DNA from: Vibrio sp. 99-8-1
GTDB lineage: Bacteria > Pseudomonadota > Gammaproteobacteria > Enterobacterales > Vibrionaceae
Direction: 5' to 3'
Length of the DNA: 41,044 bases
Assembly: GCF_013114595.1 (NCBI RefSeq)
Contig: NZ_VTXE01000043.1
Coordinates: 1-41,044, forward strand
Of this stretch, positions 1-7,713 are shown piece after piece; positions within the stretch are counted from its first letter, which is position 1, and every line of letters begins with the position of its first letter. The position numbers were made by a program, and so were the translations under genes. The notes under the pieces are model-generated. The model did not search any database. It was given only the letters and a program-made list of their open reading frames with translations, and had not been told where the DNA came from.

Positions 1-59
1 GCTAGGCTGCTGCCTGACTGATTTTGCCAGTTAACCCTTGTGGGCTCTGCCGTGTCAGT

Positions 60-130
60 GAGGGCGCATTATAGAGATCGAATTCACATTGGCAACCCTT
101 TTTTTGCTCTTTTTTGTAAAAAACTCACTT
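60..130 (-). promoter_or_regulatory. rRNA-operon-type P1 promoter, firing off the left edge
   Basis: On the minus strand there is a -35 TTGCCA (rc of 90-95) and a perfect -10 TATAAT (rc of 68-73) with 16 bp between them. A GC-rich discriminator (GCGCCC) follows, as in stringently controlled rRNA P1 promoters. Upstream (about 96-125) are A and T tracts like an UP element. The transcript would start near 60 and leave the window at 1. No 16S sequence is inside the window, so the rRNA identity is inferred from promoter architecture and leader-like sequence. Confidence 0.7.
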
Positions 131-191
131 TATGATTAGAAAACCATCAGAACTGCTATTTCTATAACTTTACTCAGTTTTAAAACACAAC

Positions 192-200
192 TTATCCACA
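192..200 (+). promoter_or_regulatory. Perfect DnaA box (TTATCCACA)
   Basis: A single exact match to the high-affinity DnaA 9-mer lies in the gap between the end of cysH and the rrn-type promoter. No second box is seen nearby, so its role is unknown. It could be a titration site, affect the strong leftward promoter, or be chance. Confidence 0.45.
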
Positions 201-230
201 GTTTTATTCAATACTGGTTGTTTATTGAGC

Positions 231-1010
231 TTATATTCCTAGCCCATCATTCTGTAATTCATTATCTTCATGTAAGCCACACTCTCTTTTTAGCCCAAAA
301 AAACGAGTTTCATCTTCTCTCATCCCTTCTTTCCACTTACTTGTTGTATGTGTATCGCCTAAAGAACGGTAGCCACTCTCTTTTAAAGGATGATAAGGCA
401 AATGATTCTCAGACAAGAAAGTATCTATATCCTCATCATTCCAATCAACAATAGGTAGAAATTTAAAAACACCATTTTGCACAGAAAGTATTGGTAAATG
501 AGAACGAGTATCTGACTGCCCTCTTCTTAAGCCCGAGAACCAAGTAGTCGCACACAGTTCTTGCAATGCTCTTCTCATAGGCTCAACTTTATTAATCAAA
601 TTGTACTTCTTGATACCGTCAATGCCTTGTAACCACAACTTACCGTAACGTGCTTCTTGCCAGTTGGGGCTATCTTCTGCACGGTACACTTTAATATTGA
701 GTTGCAACTTCTCGGTTAGCTCATCAATGAACAGGTATGTTTCAGGAAATAAATAGCCTGTGTCCGTTAGTATCACCGGAATATCCGGTGATTCATTTTT
801 CAATAGCCCAAGCATGACGGCAGCTTGAATACCAAAGCTAGAGGAAACTACATGATTTCCTTCTATATGAACTAGTGCCCACTTAATCCGTTCTTCAGCA
901 GTTAAACTTTCCAGCTCAGCATTGATTTCTGCTAGCTGTAAGCTTTGAGCCGCTTTATTTAGCTTAAGGTAGTCATCTAACCGATAAACTTTCTTCAAAG
1001 CATTAAGCAT
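231..1010 (-). CDS. cysH: Phosphoadenylyl-sulfate (PAPS) reductase CysH
   Basis: Reduces PAPS to sulfite with thioredoxin, the step before sulfite reductase in assimilatory sulfate reduction (cytoplasm). The protein is about 259 aa, normal for the family. It shows the adenine-nucleotide alpha-hydrolase-type fold signature, the CATTWFSGLRRGQS segment and the C-terminal ECGLH motif carrying the catalytic cysteine (about residue 244). I chose the ATG at 1010 over a longer in-frame start at 1043: it has AAGAGAGA upstream and overlaps the cysI stop by only 8 bp, typical of translational coupling. It is the last gene of cysJ-cysI-cysH. No hairpin terminator is obvious before the rrn-type promoter downstream. 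Confidence 0.95.
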   Translation of the reverse strand: MLNALKKVYRLDDYLKLNKAAQSLQLAEINAELESLTAEERIKWALVHIEGNHVVSSSFGIQAAVMLGLLKNESPDIPVILTDTGYLFPETYLFIDELTEKLQLNIKVYRAEDSPNWQEARYGKLWLQGIDGIKKYNLINKVEPMRRALQELCATTWFSGLRRGQSDTRSHLPILSVQNGVFKFLPIVDWNDEDIDTFLSENHLPYHPLKESGYRSLGDTHTTSKWKEGMREDETRFFGLKRECGLHEDNELQNDGLGI

Positions 1011-2736
1011 AAAAGTCTCTCTTAGAGATAATAACTTCCTCAATGACTCCTGTTCGTATTACAAAATCACCAAACGCTTCATCTTTTAGGCGATTGCTGG
1101 CCCATTCACTGACGAGCTGATCGATTTCTTCGAGTATCTGTTTATCGGTAATGTTCTCTTTATACATTTTTGGTACCCGAGTACCGGCTTTATTCCCACC
1201 AAGGTGTAAATTGTAACGACCGGGGGCTTTTCCTACTAAACCAATCTCTGCCAGCATGGCTCGACCACAACCATTGGGGCATCCCGTTACCCGCAAAATG
1301 ATACTGTCATCTTTTGCTATACCATGTTTATCCAAAATGGCTTCTACATCAGTCACGAAAGAAGGTAAAAATCGCTCCGCTTCTGACATCGCTAATGGAC
1401 AGGTAGGAAAGGCAACACACGCCATTGAGTTTTTACGCTGCTCAGACGTATCATCGTCAATTAAACCGTGTTCTTTTGCTATCTTCTCTATCTGCGCCGC
1501 ATCTTCATTTGCTACCCCGGCAATAATAAGGTTCTGATTCGCTGTCATTCTAAAATCGCCTTTATGTATCTTGGCAATTTCAGCAACCCCCGTTTTTAAA
1601 GGTCGATCAGCAAAATCAAGTAAACGTCCATTCTCAATAAATAGCGTTAAATGTTGCTTACCATCAATACCATCAACCCAACCAATACGGTCTCCTCTGT
1701 GAGTAAATGAATATTGGCGAGTTTCGGCAAATGAAACACCGGCTCTACGTTCGACTTCTGCTTTAAATACATCAATACCAACTCGATCTAATGTGTATTT
1801 GGTTTTAGCGTTCTTTCTATTCGAGCGGTTTCCCCAATCTCTTTGCGTGCCTACGACTGCAGCGGCTATATCGAGTGTCTTATCTAACGGGATGAAACCA
1901 AAATCGTCGGCTTTTCTTGGATAAGTAGTTTCATCACCATGTGTCATGGCCAGTCCACCACCAACCAATACATTGAATCCAATAAGTTCGCCTTTTTCAG
2001 CGATGGCCACAAAGTTAAGATCATTGGCATGCACATCAACATCATTAACCGGTGGAACCACCACTGTCGTTTTGAACTTACGTGGTAAGTAATTGCTGCC
2101 TAATATTGGCTCTTCATCTGTTGTTTCAACTTTATCGCCATTCAGCCAGATCTCTGCGTACGCTTTCGTCTTCGGCAGTAGATGTTCACTAATTTTCTTC
2201 GCCCATTGGTAAGCCTGTTGATGTAACTCAGACTCAATCGGGTTGCTGGTACATAAAACATTTCGGTTTACATCACCAGCCGTTGCTATTGAATCGATAC
2301 CAATATCATTTAGCGTTTGGTGCATAAGCTTAATATCTGGCTTTAATACACCATGAAACTGAAAAGTCTGTCGCGTAGTTAAGCGAATACTTCCATATGA
2401 CGTGTGTTCATCAGCAAACTTATCGATAGCTAACCACTGCTTAGGAGTGATAATCCCTCCCGGCATGCGAGCTCTAAGCATTACATTATGTAGAGGTTCC
2501 AGCTTTTGCTTCTGTCTTTCAGCTCGAATATCTCTATCATCTTGTTGATACATTCCATGAAAACGAATCAGTTGAAAGTTATCTGCGGTAAAACCACCTG
2601 TAATTTGGTCTTGTAGATCGTTCTCAATTGTTCCTCTCAAAAAGTCACTGCTCTTTTTAAGACGCTCATTATCGGATAAAGGGCCTAAAACCTCTCCCAA
2701 TACAGTTTGTTTGTCGGTTTGGTTTTGCTTGCTCAT
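1003..2736 (-). CDS. cysI: Sulfite reductase (NADPH) hemoprotein beta subunit CysI
   Basis: Six-electron reduction of sulfite to sulfide on a coupled siroheme / 4Fe-4S centre, using electrons from CysJ. Length is 577 aa, as expected. The four cluster cysteines are visible as C440-x5-C446 (CVAFPTC) and C486-x3-C490 (CPNGC), matching the family arrangement, and the N-terminal half has the siroheme-binding basic segments. The start ATG at 2736 overlaps the cysJ stop by one base (TAATG), so the two subunits are translationally coupled. It forms one leftward operon with cysJ and cysH, presumably CysB-controlled, although I could not identify a CysB site. Confidence 0.96.
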   Translation of the reverse strand: MSKQNQTDKQTVLGEVLGPLSDNERLKKSSDFLRGTIENDLQDQITGGFTADNFQLIRFHGMYQQDDRDIRAERQKQKLEPLHNVMLRARMPGGIITPKQWLAIDKFADEHTSYGSIRLTTRQTFQFHGVLKPDIKLMHQTLNDIGIDSIATAGDVNRNVLCTSNPIESELHQQAYQWAKKISEHLLPKTKAYAEIWLNGDKVETTDEEPILGSNYLPRKFKTTVVVPPVNDVDVHANDLNFVAIAEKGELIGFNVLVGGGLAMTHGDETTYPRKADDFGFIPLDKTLDIAAAVVGTQRDWGNRSNRKNAKTKYTLDRVGIDVFKAEVERRAGVSFAETRQYSFTHRGDRIGWVDGIDGKQHLTLFIENGRLLDFADRPLKTGVAEIAKIHKGDFRMTANQNLIIAGVANEDAAQIEKIAKEHGLIDDDTSEQRKNSMACVAFPTCPLAMSEAERFLPSFVTDVEAILDKHGIAKDDSIILRVTGCPNGCGRAMLAEIGLVGKAPGRYNLHLGGNKAGTRVPKMYKENITDKQILEEIDQLVSEWASNRLKDEAFGDFVIRTGVIEEVIISKRDFYA

Positions 2737-4565
2737 TAGTAGACATCCCTTTGATAACGTTTTTCTTTACGCAGATTATTTAGCAATTGCTCTGCTTCTT
2801 CTTTGTTAAGCTGACTTTCAGTTTCAATAATGTTGATAAGAGTATTGTGCACATCCTTTGCCATTAGATTTGCGTCACCACACACGTAGATATAAGCGCC
2901 TTCCTCTATCCACTTCCATACTTGTGGTGCGTTTTCTAAAAGTCGGTCTTGTACGTAAATTTTGTCTTTTTGATCACGGCTAAAAGCAACATCTAGTTTA
3001 TTCAGCACGCCACTTTTTAAATATTTTTGCCATTCCACTTGGTATAAGAAGTCTTGCGTAAAAGTACGTTCGCCAAAGATTAGCCAATTTTTACCTGATG
3101 CTTCTCTGTTATCTCGCTCTTGAATAAAGCTTCTAAATGGAGCGATTCCTGTTCCAGGACCAATCATGATGATGGGAACATCATCACTTGGAAGTTTGAA
3201 GTTGTTATTGTGCTCTACAAAAACCTTTACTTTATCGTCTTCTTGCAGTCTCTCAGCAAGGTAGCTAGACGCTCCCCCTTGACGAGTTTCTCCGTTATTA
3301 TCGTAGGCAACTAAACCAACAGTAAGATGCACTTCATCTTCTACTTCTAGTTGACTCGATGAAATGGAATATAGCCTTGGGGTTAAACGTCTCAATAGTT
3401 CAACCAACTGCTCAGCCGTTAACACTGTTTTCTTTATAGTTAGTACGTCGATGATTTGAGTTTTTGCAGCGAAAGTTCGTAACTTATTTTTGTCATCCAC
3501 CAGCTTTTGTAACTTTTTACTAGCTGACAGTTCGGCAAATTTAGTGATCAACTGCGGGTTACTAGAGGTAATTTCGAACTTACTGATTAGTGCACTTCGG
3601 ATAGACAATGAATCCCCATCGACATCAACACTTTCTACGCCAGACAAACCAACCGCTTCAAGTATTTTATCTGCAAGTTCTGCACTATTTTCATACCAAA
3701 CGCCCAGTGCATCTCCCGGAGCGTATGTTATTCCTGAGCCTTCAAGATCGATCTCAATATGACGGATATCTTTATCTGATTCTCTACCAGTAATTTTTTG
3801 ATTGGTAAGTAAGCTCGCGGAAAAAGGCGTACTTTTGGAATAGTGAGAAACATCCGTTGTCGCAATAGGTAATGGCACGACTTCAGCATCGTTCGATGCC
3901 TCAAACGCTTCTTTTATCTTTTCAAGAGCACTTTGCTGCCACGTTGACACTGAAGATTCATAATCAACATCACAATCAATACGTTCAATAAACGAAGTCG
4001 CACCTAATTTGGAGAGATAGCTGTCGAAATCTTTACCGGTTTGGCAGAAAAACTCATAACTGGAGTCCCCTAAGCCAATGACTCCATATTGTAAGTTCGT
4101 TAACTTAGGTGCTTTCTTTGACTGCAAAAACTCATGCAACTCAATGGCATTATCAGGAGCTTCTCCTTCTCCATTTGTTGATGCCACAATAATAACGTGA
4201 GTCTCTTTTGCTAAGTTCTTTCCTTTATAATCACTTGCATCATAAACGTTCGCTGTAATTCCACGAGCCACTGCATCTTGCATTAAAGCTTCCGCAACCC
4301 CTTTCGCATTACCTGTTTGCGAAGCGAATATAATCGATAGCTGGCTCGATATTTGAGTGGCAACTTGAGAAAGTGCAGGTTGAGAAGCAACTGGAGAGGT
4401 CGCGGCTTGCTGACTTATTCCCCAAAAATAACCACTAACCCAAGCCAATTGTTGAGGTGATAATTCCGACGTAGCCGACTGGAGTTGATTAATTTGCTGA
4501 TCATTTAATGGGCTAGATAGCGCAGAGAGTTCCTTTAATAACATAGTCACGACATTCCTATTCAT
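2736..4565 (-). CDS. cysJ: Sulfite reductase (NADPH) flavoprotein alpha subunit CysJ
   Basis: Transfers electrons from NADPH through FAD and FMN to CysI. Length is 609 aa. The order of domains is: N-terminal segment with AWVSGYFWG typical of CysJ, flavodoxin-like FMN domain (about 75-215, IIFASQTGNAKGVAE), FAD domain (about 235-440, with RLYSISSS), and NADPH domain (about 460-609, with GPGTGIAPFRSF and the C-terminal YQRDVY). First gene of the operon. The start is uncertain: the best Shine-Dalgarno (AAAAGGAG, rc of 4587-4594) lies 21 nt before the first ATG, while a second in-frame ATG at 4544 and a GTG at 4550 are preceded by AGGA. Confidence 0.95.
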   Translation of the reverse strand: MNRNVVTMLLKELSALSSPLNDQQINQLQSATSELSPQQLAWVSGYFWGISQQAATSPVASQPALSQVATQISSQLSIIFASQTGNAKGVAEALMQDAVARGITANVYDASDYKGKNLAKETHVIIVASTNGEGEAPDNAIELHEFLQSKKAPKLTNLQYGVIGLGDSSYEFFCQTGKDFDSYLSKLGATSFIERIDCDVDYESSVSTWQQSALEKIKEAFEASNDAEVVPLPIATTDVSHYSKSTPFSASLLTNQKITGRESDKDIRHIEIDLEGSGITYAPGDALGVWYENSAELADKILEAVGLSGVESVDVDGDSLSIRSALISKFEITSSNPQLITKFAELSASKKLQKLVDDKNKLRTFAAKTQIIDVLTIKKTVLTAEQLVELLRRLTPRLYSISSSQLEVEDEVHLTVGLVAYDNNGETRQGGASSYLAERLQEDDKVKVFVEHNNNFKLPSDDVPIIMIGPGTGIAPFRSFIQERDNREASGKNWLIFGERTFTQDFLYQVEWQKYLKSGVLNKLDVAFSRDQKDKIYVQDRLLENAPQVWKWIEEGAYIYVCGDANLMAKDVHNTLINIIETESQLNKEEAEQLLNNLRKEKRYQRDVY

Positions 4566-4652
4566 TGCGTAACTATAGATTAACCACTCCTTTTAATAAC
4601 AAGAAAGAATAGAAGTTCATGTTTTATAACTTTTAGAGATATAGCAACACTA

Positions 4653-4883
4653 TCACTTCTCTTCAATACGAACTTGATTAAAGCCAACAGCCATCGCAGA
4701 CTTTGACGCTAAATCAAGATCTAAGTACTGACACTCTTCTCCGTGAGAATCCGTTAGCAACACAAACCCTCCTCTTGCATGCCTAAACTCAACAACCCAG
4801 CTTCCATCCTGAATCGAAGGCTCAATAATCGCTTCTACTAACTGCTTTTCTCGATATAGCAATTTTAACTCTGTAATCGTCAT
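4653..4883 (-). CDS. Small conserved-looking protein of unknown function (76 aa)
   Basis: I do not recognise this family. It is a short soluble protein with no signal peptide or membrane segment. It has mixed charge, an acidic C-terminus and a central strand-rich region (SWVVEFRHARGGFVLLTD). I place the start at the ATG at 4883, because AAGGAAAGGAG sits 4-5 nt upstream, rather than at an in-frame GTG at 4901. It lies upstream of cysJ on the same strand, about 90 bp apart, and downstream of pspG after a terminator, so it has its own promoter or is linked to the cys operon. A good ribosome binding site and codon use like its neighbours argue that it is real. Confidence 0.7.
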   Translation of the reverse strand: MTITELKLLYREKQLVEAIIEPSIQDGSWVVEFRHARGGFVLLTDSHGEECQYLDLDLASKSAMAVGFNQVRIEEK

Positions 4884-5011
4884 TGCTCCTTTCCTTGTCA
4901 CTTTGCTTTATTACTATTTCATTCATCACTATTTTTAGCTTTGTCCCTATTAAGAATGGCTGATAGTTAACAATTTGCTAACTTTTGTTTGTTCTTATAA
5001 ATAATAGCTAT

Positions 5012-5036
5012 AAAAAACGCCCTAGTAGGGCGTTTA
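5012..5036 (-). terminator. Rho-independent terminator of pspG
   Basis: Inverted repeat AACGCCC-TAGTA-GGGCGTT (5017-5035), followed on the minus strand by a run of T (5012-5017). It lies about 60 bp past the pspG stop codon. Confidence 0.85.
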
Positions 5037-5093
5037 GTAACAATAAAGTCGATTTATTCTGTGGCTGTACTCTGTTTTTAAGCTGCGCTTTTC

Positions 5094-5303
5094 TTAACGA
5101 GCAGTAATCACATAGTTTTTATAGAACCATACACCAAGTGCAATCACTATCAACCAAGGGAGTAACTTCAGTGCAAACCCTAACATTCCCATCAGAAACA
5201 TCATAAATATAGAGATGCCTATTGCGAGAAAAATGGTCACCATTGTTACACCAGTGAAAAACAGAACCCCTAAGAATACAAATAAGAACAATAGCTCGAA
5301 CAT
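5094..5303 (-). CDS. pspG: Envelope stress response protein PspG
   Basis: Small inner-membrane effector of the phage-shock-protein response. Length is 69 aa; two hydrophobic helices (about 3-30 and 33-62), with the family features FELLF at the N-terminus and GML..ALKLLPWLI near residues 40-52. In E. coli the gene also sits beside dusA, outside the main psp operon, and the same adjacency is seen here (dusA about 145 bp upstream, same strand). A sigma-54 promoter match just upstream supports PspF/sigma-54 control. Ribosome binding site AAAAGGAG about 7 nt before the ATG. Confidence 0.9.
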   Translation of the reverse strand: MFELLFLFVFLGVLFFTGVTMVTIFLAIGISIFMMFLMGMLGFALKLLPWLIVIALGVWFYKNYVITAR

Positions 5304-5328
5304 AATATTTCTCCTTTTCTATTCATAG

Positions 5329-5344
5329 AGCAGGAATTAAGCCA
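5329..5344 (-). promoter_or_regulatory. Sigma-54 promoter of pspG
   Basis: Minus-strand TGGCTTAATTCCTGCT matches the -24 GG / -12 GC consensus with exact spacing (TGGC-N8-TGCT). It ends 25 nt before the pspG ATG, which fits a short leader with the ribosome binding site between. PspF enhancer sites, expected 80-130 bp upstream, were not identified. Confidence 0.8.
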
Positions 5345-5448
5345 ACTTTAAAAATCAATGTAAATCATAAAGTTAAGATCCAGCCAAACAAAAAGCCACC
5401 TTTATAGCTGTGATAACTTGGTAAAAATAACCTATTTATTGGTTAAAT

Positions 5449-6429
5449 TTACACATTTAGCTCTTTAGGGATTTTTGCTAAAGCTTGCTCTACCACTTCT
5501 ATTCCCGCACCTTGCTTATGTGCATTCTCACTAATATGCCTTCTCCACTGACGAGCACCGGGCATACTCTGAAAGAGACCTAGCATATGTCGAGTGATAT
5601 GGCCAAGATAGCTGCCATTTGATAACTGTTGCTCGATGTATGGATACATCTCTTCGACGATTTGGCTACGCTTCTTAATCTGTTTATCTTCTCCAAAGAT
5701 CTTCTGATCGACCTGAGCCAATAGATAAGGACTTTGGTACGCCTCACGCCCAACCATAACCCCATCAACAAACTCTAAATGCTCTAGAGACTCTTCTAAT
5801 GTTTTAATACCACCATTAAGGCCAATATTAAGATGAGGAAAATCTTTCTTAACTTGATAAGCCCTTGAGTAATCCAAAGGGGGGATTTCTCTATTTTCTT
5901 TTGGGCTAAGACCACTTAACCATGCTTTTCGCGCATGTATAATAAAGTCATCACAGCCCCCTTTCTCGTTTACAGTTGAGATAAACTCCGTCAAGAATTG
6001 ATAGCTATCTTGATCATCAATACCAATTCTTGTTTTTACTGTGACGGGAATACTCACCACATCCTTCATGGCTTTAATACAGTCAGCAACCAATTCAGGT
6101 TCCGCCATTAGACAAGCGCCAAAACGACCATTTTGAACTCGATCTGAAGGACACCCAACGTTTAAATTGATTTCATCATAACCACGATCTTGCGCCAACT
6201 TAGCGCATACAGCTAAATCTTTTGCATTTGAGCCACCGAGTTGTAACGCTACGGGATGTTCTTCTTGGTTATAAGCCAAGAAATCGCCTTTACCATGAAT
6301 AATTGCACCCGTTGTCACCATCTCGGTGTATAACAGAGACTGCTGTGTTAACAGACGATGGAAATAGCGGCAATGTCTATCTGTCCAATCGAGCATGGGT
6401 GCAATGGAAAAGCGAGATGAATGGTGCAT
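5449..6429 (-). CDS. dusA: tRNA-dihydrouridine(20/20a) synthase DusA
   Basis: FMN/NADPH enzyme reducing uridine 20/20a in the tRNA D-loop. About 326 aa from the chosen start. Visible: SIAPMLDWTDRHCRYF at the N-terminus (FMN phosphate region), NLNVGCPSDRVQ, the catalytic cysteine in FGACLM, and FIIHARKAWLSGLSPKENR typical of DusA rather than DusB or DusC. I take the ATG at 6429 (MHHSSRF). A longer in-frame start at 6483 would add 18 residues with no family counterpart. It is transcribed away from zur across a 280-bp divergent region and is followed by pspG, as in E. coli. Confidence 0.94.
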   Translation of the reverse strand: MHHSSRFSIAPMLDWTDRHCRYFHRLLTQQSLLYTEMVTTGAIIHGKGDFLAYNQEEHPVALQLGGSNAKDLAVCAKLAQDRGYDEINLNVGCPSDRVQNGRFGACLMAEPELVADCIKAMKDVVSIPVTVKTRIGIDDQDSYQFLTEFISTVNEKGGCDDFIIHARKAWLSGLSPKENREIPPLDYSRAYQVKKDFPHLNIGLNGGIKTLEESLEHLEFVDGVMVGREAYQSPYLLAQVDQKIFGEDKQIKKRSQIVEEMYPYIEQQLSNGSYLGHITRHMLGLFQSMPGARQWRRHISENAHKQGAGIEVVEQALAKIPKELNV

Positions 6430-6643
6430 AGAAAAGAACCTTGATAAATTCGATGAAAAGCAACCTGTGGTTGCCAATATCAAGCCTAAAAGCTTGCTTC
6501 TGATTGGCGCGCATTGTAATCGATCTTGTCATTTTCAGATAGCAAAGTTGTCAACAAGCGCAAATATTCTCAATTAAAATTACGCAAAATGATCTATTTA
6601 CTTGATCCACAATAGGCTTTTATCTTAGGGTTACATTTCATAA

Positions 6644-6690
6644 CGAACTATAATGTTTGTCTATAAATAGTGTATTATTAACATAGTTCG
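6644..6690. promoter_or_regulatory. Inverted repeat in the zur promoter region
   Basis: Exact 8-bp arms CGAACTAT (6644-6651) and ATAGTTCG (6683-6690) flank a 31-bp AT-rich spacer; the inner sequence also partly mirrors (AATGTT / AACAT). A TATAAT (6649-6654) overlaps the left arm and the zur start is 19 bp from the right arm. It could be an operator for autoregulation. It does not match the usual Zur consensus well. Confidence 0.4.
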
Positions 6691-6708
6691 TGTATTTAGG
6701 GGATCAAA

Positions 6709-7152
6709 TTGGATCAAGCGCTACTTGAACATGTCACGGGAATTTGTGAATCTCGAGGTGTGAGGTTTACTCCACAACGTAAGCGAGTATTTGAGCTTAT
6801 ATGCTGCAATAAAAGTGCGTCTAGCGCTTACGATTTATTAGAGCAGTTAAAAGAGAGTGAACCACAGGCCAAACCCCCTACAATATATCGAGCTCTGGAC
6901 TTTTTGTTAGAGCAAGGCTTTATACATAAAGTTGAATCTAATAATAGTTTTATATCTTGTCGTCTATGTGGTCAGCACAAGCATCACTCTCAACTACTTA
7001 TTTGTGACCAATGCGGTAACGTAATAGAGCAACAAGATGATAACCTGATGGCTTTGCTGGCTAGTAATGCTGAACAGCACGGTTTTCATATAACAGATCA
7101 TGTCATTGAAACGCACGGTACCTGTCGGTCCTGCTTATCAACCCATGAATAA
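6709..7152 (+). CDS. zur: Zinc uptake regulator Zur (Fur family)
   Basis: Zinc-responsive repressor of zinc import and alternative ribosomal proteins. Length is 147 aa. Winged helix at about 20-80 with RFTPQRKRVFELI and the recognition segment AKPPTIYRALDFLLEQGF, nearly identical to enterobacterial Zur. Metal ligands are visible in CRLCGQHKHH, CDQCGN and the C-terminal CRSC. The start is a TTG at 6709 preceded by AGGGGA at good spacing. It is followed after 15 bp by cheX, suggesting co-transcription. Confidence 0.93.
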   Translation: MDQALLEHVTGICESRGVRFTPQRKRVFELICCNKSASSAYDLLEQLKESEPQAKPPTIYRALDFLLEQGFIHKVESNNSFISCRLCGQHKHHSQLLICDQCGNVIEQQDDNLMALLASNAEQHGFHITDHVIETHGTCRSCLSTHE

Positions 7153-7167
7153 TTAAGATAGAGTGTT

Positions 7168-7629
7168 ATGCGCGCTGAATTTGTAAATCCGTTTTTAGCT
7201 TCATTAATGAACGTGTTAAAAACGATGGCTTCCTTAGAGTTGAAGCCTCAGAAACCAAGAGTTAAAAAAGATGAAATTGCCCGAGGCGATGTTTCTGGAC
7301 TCATTGGTATGGTTGGAGATCAATCAAAAGGATCGATGTCGATAACTTTTGATGAAGGCTTAGCATTAGAAATAATGCAAAACATGCTAGGTGAGAGACC
7401 CAACGGTATTAATGAAGAAGTGACGGATATGGTGGGCGAAATAACCAACATGGTAACAGGAGGCGCAAAACGTATCCTTTCCGATAGTGGGTTTGAGTTC
7501 GATATGGCAACGCCAATTGTTGTATCAGGAAAAGGACATACAATTCGTCATAAATGCGAAGGGGCAATTATTATTATGCCTTTTACTTCTGAATGGGGTA
7601 ACGCATTTATCGAAATCTGTTTTGAGTAA
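7168..7629 (+). CDS. cheX: CheX-family chemotaxis phosphatase-like protein
   Basis: Length is 153 aa, single CheX/CheC-like domain. The helix with EEVTDMVGEITNMVTGGAK (about 90-110) carries the E-x2-N pair used by CheX, CheC and FliY enzymes to dephosphorylate CheY-P. The C-terminal half has the conserved strand segment with IIIMPF. No transmembrane segment. It lies 15 bp downstream of zur and ahead of a shared terminator, far from any chemotaxis cluster in this window. The family assignment is good; which response regulator it acts on is unknown. Confidence 0.85.
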   Translation: MRAEFVNPFLASLMNVLKTMASLELKPQKPRVKKDEIARGDVSGLIGMVGDQSKGSMSITFDEGLALEIMQNMLGERPNGINEEVTDMVGEITNMVTGGAKRILSDSGFEFDMATPIVVSGKGHTIRHKCEGAIIIMPFTSEWGNAFIEICFE

Positions 7630-7661
7630 GTATCAAGTACTCTACATTTCTGTTTTGTCAT

Positions 7662-7694
7662 AAAAAAAGCTGATGCATTGCATCAGCTTTTTCT
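7662..7694. terminator. Bidirectional terminator between cheX and pgi
   Basis: Near-perfect palindrome AAAAAGCTGATGCA / TGCATCAGCTTTTT with a run of A on one side and T on the other. It serves convergent zur-cheX and pgi. Confidence 0.9.
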
Positions 7695-7713
7695 CTATTA
7701 CAAGCTTACTAAC

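Noticed and set aside
218..454. 78-codon rightward frame
   Set aside because: Antisense to the cysH 3' end and low-complexity; cysH is well supported.
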